Source: Actinostola sp. cb2023 (taxonomy: Eukaryota; Cnidaria; Anthozoa; Actiniaria; Actinostolidae). Taken from it: 64,000 nucleotides of DNA. The notes below the pieces were generated by a model that did no database searches, was not told the DNA's origin, and worked only from the letters and a program-made list of their open reading frames with translations. Shown piece by piece: positions 1 through 12,100 of this stretch. The stretch is taken from contig JAUJYZ010001260.1 in the NCBI GenBank assembly GCA_033675265.1, positions 417,501 through 481,500 of the forward strand, given 5' to 3'. The translations under genes and the position numbers were made by a program. Positions within the stretch are counted from its first letter, which is position 1. Each line of letters starts with the position of its first letter.

Positions 1-155
1 TGATACCCATCTCTAAGAGGGTCACCTACACCTTCACGACATAGCCAAAGGGTAGACTAGGGTGCCTGTGGCTCGATCCTCCCTTGGGTCCAAAAAGTAT
101 ACAGGAAACAAAACATTGTAAAAACATTTGAGGCACCATCAATTTATAAGGCAGG

Positions 156-187
<32 letters not shown>

Positions 188-3094
188 GAAAATTCCTGAC
201 ACTCACGTTGGTACCAACTCCAGAATAGCTTGTAAACCACTATGAGCACGAGTGAAAACACGTTCTTGTTCTGCAAAATATGAATAATGAACAGCAAAAT
301 GTTAATCAATGGAAAGATGAACACAAGGATGGGATATATCCATGAATGGGTGAAATGATAATTGGATGAATGGGATAAAATGAATAAATGGAAGAATGGG
401 AAAGGATGAATGGATGGCATTTTTGGTTGAAGAATGTCCATTCTATAGACCATTCTATATTCTATTAGATGTATTTTTTATCCTGATTTTGAAGACCTTT
501 TGCCAGAAAATAAGTGAACACTGTACAGCATGAACATACCTGTGATATCAACATCTTGTGGTTCAATACCTTTTGGAATATCTAATGTTTGAAATGGAAT
601 GATTTTAGTAAAATAAATAAGTTGGGTACCCTGTGGCAAATAAAGCACAGGGATACCAACAAGGGCCTAAATGCTGTTACTTACAACAAGCAATACAGTC
701 AAACCCCTACTTAGGCCACCTTTCCACAATGGCTTACTGTAACAACCACCTTTGTGAATCCTCCAGTAAGCCCATGCATTTATTGTATACATGCACAATG
801 TAGGCACCTTATTTGCATAGTGGTTGCAAAACTTTGTCCTGATCGAGATCCAGTGTACCAGTTGTGGAAAGGTTTGATTGCTTTAATGCAGTGTTTGATC
901 GGAGAAATAAAAAAAAACATATACAACAGTAAGCACTCGCCAGGGGGAGGGTGGTCCACCAAAAACAGTCAAAAATCCCCAAAAGTGCTTCTTACATCCC
1001 TGTCTCTCTTATACCTGAGTAACCCAACCTCCCCCACCCCAAGTAAAAAAACCCTCCCCCACCCCTGAGTAACCACCCCCCCCCCCCCCCCCCCCCCCCC
1101 CCGCCAAATGGGAGTGCTCAGTAGTTTATTAATTCATCATTATTTCATCTATTTATTTCTACATACTTGGTAGGAAGAGTTTGGTAAGCATTCTAAGACA
1201 GGCTCTCAAATAGAAGGTCTGTGCTGACACCAGAGTCATCAGGAACTCAATGAATTCCTCAGCAGTCTCTTCGTCAGAATTCGCCCAGTTTACTTTCTGT
1301 GGTAAAAATTACAAAATAATTTTAATATGAACCCATGTTGTGTGTATGTTGATTAAGGATCTAAAAGTACTAAAACACCTCCATAGCAATGGAGTCTGGT
1401 AAACAGGCAAGACCCCCTTTAATACGAAGTTCCAGTATAAAAGGAGCCTACCCAGGGGTAAGACAATAACATTGCTCATTACTCGGGCCCTTCCGAAGGA
1501 AGCCCGAGTTAGAAAATACACTTTCTTTTTTTTTTTTTTCTTTTTTTTTTCCTGTGATGGAATGAAGAAAAAATGCAAAGAATGAAGAAAGAATGCGATG
1601 TATTTGATCCTATCGAGTTTCAAGATTTCTCATCATAGATCTTCAAGCTATTAAGTTCAGGATTGTAGTTGATCATTCCACGATGAAGCTAAGGCGCGTT
1701 TGCTTTTGTTATAAATGAAACGACATCTTTCAGAGTGGGCCCACACGAATAGCTGTATGCTTTTGTCTGTGAAATGAGCCTGTTTAAAGCCCGTGTTTTA
1801 TCGGCTGTTCTATAACGCCTTTCCACGAACTCGAACTCATATCCAAAAATGAATTGAGACAAAGGCGATCGAGCAAGGTCAATGTTCGAAAATCCGTGTT
1901 CTTTTCAGTAAGATGACAGTTGTAAAGTGATCCTTATCTGAGTCATACATCTATTACGCGACCTAATTTTAGAACCGTTGATTTAAAACCGAATTTCCAC
2001 GCTCAAAACAGGTCAGTGAACGGCAAAAATACAATCGAAATCAAAACGTCCTTAGATTTTAGGGATCTATTACAGAAGAAGACGCTCAATGACGAGGGAG
2101 ACTTGTGTCTGACTCATAGATAAAGATCTCCGCGGACTCTTGTTATAATTAAACTCACGACCAACGCCGTACAACGGTCATGTATAACTCCATCTATTGA
2201 CAGAAAGCTTATGTACAGAAGTCATGCAAACAGTCGAGCCAGTCGAGTTATTTTCAGTAACTCATGATGGATGTTTATTTTATTCCACGTTTGAAAAATT
2301 CAGAAGGAAAAGGAATCGTAAAAATCGTACTTCAAAACTACATCAAAGCATTTAAGGCAAGCAAGGTCAATGTTCGTAAATCGAGATCGTATAGCCCTTC
2401 ATCTGGCAGACATATAGTCTCCCTCGTCACGCAACTGTCAGTCATTGTCAGGTCTCTCCTCACGCAACTGACATTGTCCTTTTCATAAGCCCGAGTGTAC
2501 GCTCATTGAGCGTCTTGTTAATCTTTGTATCACTACATGAACGTGTACATGAATATGCAACTAACAAAGATTGATTAAACAAATATATTGTTGTACCCCT
2601 GGGCAGCACCCTTTTATACCAGAAAATTGTGTTTAAAATGAAGAGAATCCATTCTTACCAACACTGTTCCCACAAGAATGTCACACTTTTTGTTCAGTAA
2701 CGTTACACATCTTTTCAATGCTTTAAGATATCGCCGTAGATGGAGAGGCTATGTGGAAGAAAGACATTTAGATTTTATTATACTGTAATATTATATTCTA
2801 CAATAGCGACGTTCACTGTTTGTAAACATTTGTAATGTTAATTTTCGAACCATGATTACACTAGCTCTTCACAAGTTGCTTTCTTTCATTACTTAACAGT
2901 GGCTTACATCACGGCGAACATCGCTATATCATTCATGATGATAACAATGACAACAACTACATTTACATGTACCTTTAGAGAATGGTCTCCAAGCTTTTGA
3001 ACCAATGCATCATATTCATTTCTCTGGCCCTTAATAGTTAATAATCCATGTATTGAATTATTTGACTCCATACTCAACATAATTAGACTGGGAT

Positions 3095-3142
<48 letters not shown>

Positions 3143-3150
3143 TCAGACTA

Positions 3151-3195
<45 letters not shown>

Positions 3196-3675
3196 TCAGA
3201 CTAACAGACAGACAGACAGAAAGACAGACAGATCAGACGAACAGACAGACAGACAGACAGACAGACTGATTGACTGTCCATCTTTTTGGATGGACTGGCT
3301 TTCTAACAGACTGAATGACTGGCTATTTCGGATAATAACATAAAACACATACAATTGGTTAAGAACATTCTGACACGCTTTCAAAACTTATATTAACGTT
3401 TCCCCCAAAAAGTCACTCGTATTTTGTAAAATTTAAAGTTCACTGAAAACAGCCGTCACGTGGAGCAAGCAAACAGCGAAAAAACATCCTAAATTACTCC
3501 TGGAATCATCCATCTATACACACAAAACATAACTTACCTTTTCAAAATTCAATAAGGCTTGAGATATAATCAAAGAGCTTACAAGTATTGCACTAGAGAC
3601 TGTACTGTCAGTAGAGTTCACAGTACAGCTATCATCAACACGCTTTTCATCACCGTCTTCATTATCATTCGACAT
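1..3675 (-). CDS. RRN3: RNA polymerase I initiation factor RRN3 (TIF-IA), 5' part
   Basis: RRN3 bridges RNA polymerase I to the rDNA promoter complex in the nucleolus. Exons read on the minus strand: 3538-3675 (ATG at 3675, acidic start MSNDNEDGDE), 2973-3023, 2659-2748, 1167-1296, 540-581 and probably about 200-233; the gene then leaves the window. Phases agree for the first five exons (0,0,0,1,1). The key match is the segment LVSAQTFYLRACLRML in the 1167-1296 exon, which fits the conserved LVSAQT..LRPCL block of animal RRN3; the next exon adds a PKGIEPQDVDIT stretch that sits where the family has its acidic loop. The sixth exon (GLQAILELVPT) matches the following family block but its phase does not join directly, so a small exon between 240 and 530 is missing from my model. 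The third intron is nearly filled by a transposon. The acceptor of the 51-bp second exon has a weak pyrimidine tract. Confidence 0.82.
159..183 (+). repeat. Poly-C tract
   Basis: A run of about 25 C next to the last visible RRN3 exon. Similar tracts lie at 1076-1102, 39698-39734 and 56906-56932. Their lengths are likely to be unreliable in any assembly. Confidence 0.9.
1430..2624. mobile_element. Non-autonomous DNA transposon in RRN3 intron 3, TATA-bearing TIRs
   Basis: The two ends are inverted copies over about 40 bp: the left begins TTCCAGTATAAAAGGAGCC and the right, read inward, begins TTCTGGTATAAAAGGG. Both continue with a shared CCCAGGGGTA block and an ACAATA block. No transposase frame is visible in the 1.2 kb between them, so it is a non-autonomous copy. 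A 119-bp relative lies at 26077-26195. Superfamily not assigned. Confidence 0.75.
3096..3266. repeat. (GACA)n microsatellite in RRN3 intron 1
   Basis: Tetranucleotide array with two interruptions by GATCAGACTAA, lying just upstream (on the gene strand) of the short second RRN3 exon. Confidence 0.9.
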
Positions 3676-4290
3676 AGTTAATGAGGCATAGTCGTTAACG
3701 AGGTCTTATACCATGTGTTGCTTCTATTCTAACGTGTAGAATCTTAAAGAAGAGTGGAATTCGAAAACAAACAGACAACAATTTTTTTGTCCAAAGTTGA
3801 AAGTGGTGCAAGATTAATGGCGCGTGAGATAGGTTCTAGACTTTGTCCAGACTTCCCTCTGTCTTATTTTCCACAGGGATTCCATCGAGCTCTTTTGGGA
3901 ACGAACCCAAATTAATTTAGCAAATCCAAAGTTTCGTCTATTGATTTTGTGGAGTCAGATTTTAGCTGCGGATGTAAATAGAGAAACGGCAAGCAAAAAG
4001 GAAAGAAATTGAAAGAATGAAAGAACAGAAAAAGCAAAAATAAGGAGAAGTAAATTTGACATGGAGGAGGCTACATATATATGGAGGCATTTGCAAGGCT
4101 TACGGTAATACCAAACGCTCGATTTATGGTTTGCGTCCCGTTCCCACACCTCCTGCATCAAAAGAATGAAAATAAAAGAAAAATATATATTTAAAAAAAA
4201 TAGAAAAACTGGGACGATTCTCGAGACATTCAGTTCAGAGCTGAGACATCGAATCGACTTACGTAGAGCGTGAAGATTTCGGCCACACCC

Positions 4291-4525
4291 GCGCTATCCC
4301 GGTACTTTCGTCCATCAAAAATGAACTAGTGAGATGAACGTTGGGTGTATAGAATATTAGAACACACGATATCCCGGTGCTTTCGTCCGTCAAAAATGAA
4401 CTAGTGAGATGAACGTTGGGTGTATAGAATATTAGAACCCGCGCTATCCCGGTGCTTTCGTCCTTCAAAAATGAACTAGTGAGATAAATGTTGGGTGTAT
4501 ACAATATTAGAACACGCGCTATCAT
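4291..4525. repeat. 75-bp tandem repeat, about 3.1 copies
   Basis: The marker ATCCCGGT recurs at 4296, 4371 and 4446, and its first bases again at 4521, a fixed 75-bp step. The period is a multiple of three, so an 88-codon frame stays open on the minus strand; I do not regard it as coding. Confidence 0.9.
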
Positions 4526-4994
4526 CTAGGTCCAAACCAAAAGGGAGGGAATATCCGGCCCCTAAGCCATACCTTTCTAGACCTATATATCTAAATTGTA
4601 TAGGCCTTGGAAGGAAATCAAGAGAAAACAACTGGTTGTGCTTACTAATAAATATCCCTTTATTATTCAGTTGTACACCAATAGTAGAAATTAGTACGTT
4701 GCCATGGAAACGAGGCAATAAAGTGGGTCTGCATATATATTTGTTTACTTTTGAATTGTGTTGTCATAATTTTTACGATACTTAAGCACCAACTTATTGC
4801 CGAAGACCTCGTGCTTCGTTTGTCGATGAGTTTTGTTGATGTTATGTACGTTAATGAGCCCGCATTATATATATTCAGAGATATCAGTTGATTGGCGCAT
4901 GCGTGTCTTGTAAGCCCGCCATCTTGAATAAAAGACAACGTGTTTGTGATGGATTTTGGTGTGATTAGTAATTAATTGTACCCTGTATAATAAA

Positions 4995-6075
4995 ATGGCT
5001 TCCTTACTGAACCAATCAAAAAGCGTGCAGATAAACCTACGGTACCATGACACTCAAATGGCTTCCTTACTGAACCAATCAAAAAGCGTGCAGATAAACC
5101 TACGGTACCGTGACACTCAAATGGCTTCCTTTCTGAACCAATCAAAAAGCGTGCAGATAAACCTACGGTACCCTGACACTCAAATGGCTTCCTTTCTGAA
5201 CCAATCAAAAAGCGTGCAGATAAACCTACGGTACCGTGACACTCAAATGGCTTCCTTTCTGAACCAATCAAAAAGCGTGCAGATAAACCTACGGTACCAT
5301 GACACTCAAATGGCTTTCTTTCTGAACCAATCAAAAAGCGTGCAGATAAACCTACGGTACCGTGACACTCAAATGGCTTCCTTTCTGGACCAATCAAAAA
5401 GCGTGCACATAAATCTACGGTACCCTGACACTCAAATGGCTTCCTTTCTGAACCAATCAGAAAGCGTGCAGATAAACTGACGGTACCATGACACTCAAAT
5501 GGCGTCCTTTCTGAACCAATCAGAAAGCGTGCAGATAAACCTACGGTACCGTGACACTCAAATGGTTTCCTTTCTGAACCAATCAAAAAGCGTGCAGATA
5601 AACCTACGGTACCCTGACACTCAAATGGCTTCCTTTCTGAACCAATCAAAAAGCGTGCAGATAAACCTACGGTACCTTGACACTCAAATGGCTTCCTTTC
5701 TGAACCAATCAAAAAGCGTGCAGATAAACCTACGGTACCTTGACACTCAAATGGCTTCCTTTCTGAACCAATCAAAAAGCGTGCAGATAAACCTACGGTA
5801 CCGTGACACTCAAATGGTTTCCTTTCTGAACCAATCAAAAAGCGTGCAGATAAACCTACGGTACCCTGACACTCAAATGGCTTCCTTTCTGAACCAATCA
5901 AAAAGCGTGCAGATAACCCTACGGTACCGTGACACTCAAATAGCTTCCTTTCTGAACCAATCAAAAAGCGTGCAGATAAACCTACGGTACCATGATACTC
6001 AAATGGCTTTCTTTCTGAACCAATCAAAAAGCGTGCAGATAAACCTACGGTACCGTGACACAAAAAGCGTGCACT
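4995..6075. repeat. 63-bp minisatellite, about 17 copies
   Basis: Each unit reads ATGGCTTCCTTTCTGAACCA, followed by ATCAAAAAGCGTGCAGATAA and a KpnI-like GGTACC segment. Copies differ by a few substitutions. Frames stay open on both strands (21-residue periodic translation on each), because 63 is a multiple of three. The array lies downstream of the stop codon of the PAN/EGF gene. Each unit carries a CCAATCA core. Confidence 0.92.
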
Positions 6076-6159
6076 GAGATTCATCTCATCCAATCCAACT
6101 CTGCACGGCATGGTACCGTAACTTTCCCACTCATACGAAAACGACTCGAAACAATATTT

Positions 6160-9100
6160 TCATCGTACAAACATTTTCCAAACATCACCAGCATTTAGGT
6201 TATCCGATTCGTTATCATCGCACCTATATTTTTTAGCAATGAATGCAAATGTGTTAGTGTTTGTCCACATCATTCGAATATACATTCGCCCATTCGTTCC
6301 AGTGTTCAAGGCATTTCCCCATCTGTTTATCTTAGTTTTACCCGAGGAGAATCGCCCCCACTTGGCACAGTTCACAGACAGCAGAGATTTGTCATCAGAT
6401 AGACGAATGTACGAGTCACAAGCAATTGCATACGGCGAAGGGCCATGAAGTAAATACCTACAGTAAAAACAATGAAACCAAAATTGAAACAAAACTATTA
6501 TCTATTTTTGTGCTTATTGCTGTCAAACCATTTATGAAGTAAAATCACATGGCGTTCTCCACCTAATTACTTTATAGTAGTTTGAAAGACTGAACTAGCT
6601 AAACAAGCGTACGGCTCATATATTATTTTGTGATGGTCGCTTGATTGTATTTACCTTACGGCTGCAGAACCACGGGTATTTACGGCTGTCATGATGTGAA
6701 TTGTGCGCCCAACGGAACTTTTGCGACACAAATAGCGTATCTGATTGAAACCCATGTCTGTCTGCATTGCCACCAGGCCTGTAGCTGTGACGTACTCATG
6801 ATCTTTGAGGGTTCCTAGATTACGGTAGACATTAAAGTAGGTTTCGTCCGTTGATGGAATCGAAGAAGATTTCAACGTCACAGCTTTAATCACCGTCCAT
6901 CCACCTATGAAAACATGAGCACAATAAATGCATTACGTAATATTCCAGTCTGGTCGTTGTTGGTATATTACGCGCGCATTTATTGGTCGAGGGCGGTGTG
7001 TTACTAGAGTTTATATAATAGTTGGTATATTACGCGCGCTTTGATTGGTCGAGGGCGGTGTGTTACTAGAGTTTATATAATAGTTAGTATATTACGCGCG
7101 CATTGATTGGTCGAGGGCGGTGTGTTACTAGAGTTTATATAATAGTTGGTATATTAAGCGCGCTTTGATTAGTCGAGGGCGGTGTGTTACTAGAGTTCAT
7201 ATAATAGTTGGTATATTACGCGCGCTTTGATTGGTCGAGGGCGGTGTGTTACTAGAGTTCATATAATAGTTGGTATATTACGCGCGCTTTGATTGGTCGA
7301 GGGCGGTGTGTTACTAGAGTTCATATAATAGTTGGTATATTACGCGCGCTTTGATTGGTCGAGGGCGGTGTGTTACTAGAGTTCATATAATAGTTGGTAT
7401 ATTACGCACGCTTTGATTGGTCGAGGGCGGTGTGTTACTAGAGTTTATATAATAGTTGGTATATTACGCGCGCTTTGATTGGTCGAGGGCGGTGTGTTAC
7501 TAGAGTTCATATAATAGTTGGTATATTACGCGCGCTTTGATTGGTCGAGGGCGGTGTGTTACTAGAGTTTATATAATAGTTGGTATATTACGCGCGCTTT
7601 GATTGGTATATAGTTGGTATATTACGCGCGCTTTGATTGGTCGAGGGCGGTGTGTTACTAGAGTTTATATAATAGTTGGTATATTACGCGCGCTTTGATT
7701 GGTCGAGGGCGGTGTGTTAGTAGAGTTCATATAACAGTTGGTGGTATATTACGCGCGCTTTGATTGGTCGAGGACGGTGTGTTAATAGAGTTCATATAAT
7801 AGTTTGGTATATTACGCGCGCTTTGATTGGTCGAGGGCGGTGTGTTAGTAGAGTTCATATAACAGTTGGTATATTACGCGCGCTTTGATTGGTCGAGGAC
7901 GGTGTGTTACTAGAGTTTATATAATAGTTGGTATATTACGCGCGCTTTGATTGGTCGAGGGCTGTCTGTTACTATAGTTCATATAATAGTTGGTATATTA
8001 CGCGAACTTTGATTGGTCGAGGGCGGTGTGTTACTAGAGTTCATATAATAGTTGGTATATTACGCGCGCTTTGATTGGTCGAGGGCGGTGTGTTACTAGA
8101 GTTCATATAACAGTTGGTATATTACGCGCGCTCTGATTTGTCGAGGACGGTGTGTTACTAGAGTTTATATAATAGTTGGTATATTACGCGCGCTTTGATT
8201 GGTCGAGGGCTGTCTGTTACTATAGTTCATATAATAGTTGGTATATTACGCGAACTTTGATTGGTCGAGGGCGGTGTGTTACTAGAGTTCATATAATAGT
8301 TGGTATATTACGCGCGCTTTGATTGGTCGAGGGCGGTGTGTTACTAGAGTTCATATAACAGTTGGTATATTACGCGCGCTCTGATTTGTCGAGGACGGTG
8401 TGTTACTAGAGTTTATATAATAGTTGGTATATTACGCGCACTCTGATTTGTCGAGGACGGTGTGTTACTAGAGTTTATATAATAGTTCGTATATTACGCG
8501 CGCTTTGATTGGTCGAGGGCTGTCTGTTACTATAGTTCATATAATAGTTGGTATATTACGCGAACTTTGATTGGTCGAGGGCGGTGTGTTACTAGAGTTC
8601 ATATAATAGTTGGTATATTACGCGCGCTCTGATTTGTCGAGGACGGTGTGTTACTAGAGTTTATATAATAGTTGGTATATTACGCGCGCTTTGATTGGTC
8701 GAGGGCGGTGTGTTAGTAGAGTTCATATAACAGTTGGTAATTTTACACGCGCTTTGATTGGTCGAGGGCGGTGTGTTACTAGAGTTTATATAATAGTTGG
8801 TATATTACGCGCGCTTTGATTGGTCGAGGACGGTGTGTTACTAGAGTTCATATAATAGTTGGTATATTACGCGCGCTTTGATTGGTCGAGGGCGGTTTGT
8901 TACTAGAGTTCATATAACAGTTGGTATATTACGCGCGCTTTGATTGGTCGAGGGCGGTGTGTTACTAGAGTTTATATAATAGTTGGTATATTACGCGCGC
9001 TTTGATTGGTCGAGGGCGGTGTGTTAGTAGAGTTCATATAACAGTTGGTATATTACGCGCGCTTTGATTGGTCGAGGGCGGTGTGTTACTAGAGTTCATA

Positions 9101-12100
9101 TAATAGTTGGTATATTACGCGCGCTTTGATTGGTCGAGGGCTGTGTGTTAGTAGAGTTTATATAATAGACGCGCGCTTTGATTGGTCGAGGGCGGTGTGT
9201 TACTAGAGTTCATATAATAGTTGGTATATTAGGCGCGCTTTGATTGGTCGAGGGCGGTGTGTTACTAGAGTTCATATAATAGTTGGTATATTACGCGCGC
9301 TTTGATTGGTCGAGGGCGGTGTTTTACTAGAGTTCATATAATAGTTGGTATATTACGCGCGCTTTGATTGGTCGAGGGCGGTGTGTTACTAGAGTTTATA
9401 TAATAGTTGGTATATTACGCGCGCTTTGATTGGTCGAGGGCGGTGTGTTTAGTACTAGAGTTCATATAATAGTTGGTATATTACGAGCGCTTTGATTGGT
9501 CGAGGGCTGTGTGTTAGTAGAGTTTATATAATAGTTGGCATAATACGCGCGCTTTGATTGGTAGATGGCAGTGTGTTGCTCGATCGATTACAGACACACA
9601 GATGACGTCACAAAATCACGTAATTCTCAAAATATTATATGAAACAAATAGATGCCATTTGCCGTGCGTCTGTACTCTTATAGATGCACAGAAGACTTCA
9701 AAATGTGGTCAGAACAACAGTCACGTCACTCAACTGACTTCGTCTCGTTGAGTACGTGTTTGTTCTCACCATGTTTTGACGTCATCGGTGCATCTCAGTG
9801 TTCGGGAGATACTGGAACGTTAACTAGTAAAATACGAAGACCAAGTCCCCCTCGGTTAAATACAGCCAAGGGATCCCAGAAGATGTTGCGTGCGGAGAAG
9901 GCTAGGTCGCGTACCCTAAGGTAGCATTACTTCCATCTTATTGGTGCATGTCACTGTACTTACAGAAGTAAGAGTGTCCACGTGTGGTACACCCCCGTGG
10001 GTACACCCCACCGTAGACTTACCTCCCTCTGTCGTCATGTCACTGTACTTACAGAAGTAAGAGTGTCCACGTGTGGTACACCCCCGTGGGTACACCCCAC
10101 CGTAGACTTACCTCCCTCTGTTGTCATGTCACTGTACTTACAGAAGTAAGAGTGTGCACGTGTGGTACACCCCCGTGGGTACACCCCACCGTAGACTTAC
10201 CTCCCTCTGTCGTCATGTCACTGTACTTACAGAAGTAAGAGTGTCCACGTGTGGTACACCCCCGTGGGTACACCCCACCGTAGACTTACCTCCCTCTGTT
10301 GTCATGTCACTGTACTTACAGAAGTAAGAGTGTCCACGTGTGGTACACCCCCGTGGGTACACCCCACCGTAGACTTACCTCCCTCTGTCGTCATGTCACT
10401 GTACTTACAGAAGTAAGAGTGTCCACGTGTGGTACACCCCCGTGGGTACACCCCACCGTAGACTTACCTCCCTCTGTTGTCATGTCACTGTACTTACAGA
10501 AGTAAGAGTGTCCACGTGTGGTACACCCCCGTGGGTACACCCCACCGTAGACTTACCTCCCTCTGTCGTCATGTCACTGTACTTACAGAAGTAAGAGTGT
10601 CCACGTGTGGTACACCCCCGTGGGTACACCCCACCGTAGACTTACCTCCCTCTGTTGTCATGTCACTGTACTTACAGAAGTAAGAGTGTCCACGTGTGGT
10701 ACACCCCCGTGGGTACACCCCACCGTAGACTTACCTCCCTCTGTTGTCATGTCACTGTACTTACAGAAGTAAGAGTGTCCACGTGTGGTACACCCCCGTG
10801 GGTACACCCCACCGTAGACTTACCTCCCTCTGTCGTCATGTCACTGTACTTACAGAAGTAAGAGTGTCCACGTGTGGTACACCCCCGTGGGTACACCCCA
10901 CCGTAGACTTACCTCCCTCTGTTGTCATGTCACTGTACTTACAGAAGTAAGAGTGTCCACGTGTGGTACACCCCCGTGGGTACACCCCACCGTAGACTTA
11001 CCTCCCTCTGTCGTCATGTCACTGTACTTACAGAAGTAAGAGTGTCCACGTGTGGTACACCCCCGTGGGTACACCCCACCGTAGACTTACCTCCCTCTGT
11101 TGTCATGTCACATTGCACAAGGAATGGATTTCCAGACCGAGTCGGGTCGATCCAGTAGTTGCCGTCGCCATTATCTTTTCCATACAATTTAATGTAGAAG
11201 CAAGATCTCCCAGGAAAGCCAGTGGACGAGCCGTTAAAGCCTAGTATAGGACACATATATCAGTTGATTAGTGTAAGTTATACTACGTGTAGCGGCTACC
11301 TGTTAAAACCTAGTATAGGACACATATATCAATTGATTAGTGTAAGTTAAGGTGCGGACACACGGTGCAACATTGCGTGCAATGTTGCTGGCAATTTTGT
11401 TGCAGCGTGTGTCCACCCATGAAACTGATTGCTCGCAATTGACTAGCGCGCGCTAATACGACGTAATTTGTTGCTCGTAATGTTGCAGAAGTAGGACTCG
11501 ATTCAACTTCTGCAACATTGCGCGCAACATGTTGCGGGGGTGGACACACGCTGCAACAATACGTGTTGCAGGGAATGTTGCACGAAATGTTGCATCGTGT
11601 GTCCGCACCTTTATACTACGTGTAGCGGCTACCTGTGGTTGCTAAGTAGCAGCTGTTTTAAATTACGCAAATACGACTGAAACCAAGAACTAAGCCAGTA
11701 TTCACCTGTCCATGTCTCACAATTTGCTCCAGAGTAATTCTCGGTGCAGACACATTCATAATCGTCAGTACATCCATCAATGCAGCAAGTTCCATTATTT
11801 TGACACGGAGAAGACGCACAGACAGGCAAAACCTGAAATTACACATTAATAAGGTTGATCAGGGGATGCGACGCTGTAGCGCAGTGTCAATTAAGGACGT
11901 TTTCGAGTTTTGAAACGATGAGCATAAACGATAAGTTTGCGGACATAGGAAAAATAGGCTTCCTTGCAAGCAGATAGGATATTTGTTAGAGGGAGGCCAA
12001 AGGGGGAGAGGACTGAGTTAGATATTGGAAAAGAGAAGAAAAAGAAACACTGTTCTTGTCTTCTGTACTTACGTATTCTTCAGCGTCGTAGTACGAGTAT

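Larger units (their letters stand above)
3676..6159. other. Intergenic region RRN3 to PAN/EGF gene
   Basis: No supported gene. It holds the RRN3 upstream region, a 75-bp tandem repeat (4291-4525) and a 63-bp minisatellite (4995-6075). The bases 6112-6148 carry one end of a small transposon family also present, complete, at 31265-31468 (shared motif CATACGAAAACGACTC). Confidence 0.6.

Noticed and set aside
4972..6111. A 379-codon minus frame and 161/192-codon plus frames of 21-residue repeats
   Set aside because: They arise from the 63-bp minisatellite, open on both strands with equal periodicity; no start, splice or domain support.
10121..11158. A series of identical 68-codon frames
   Set aside because: Plus-strand shadows of the 89-bp array; the real exon is on the other strand.
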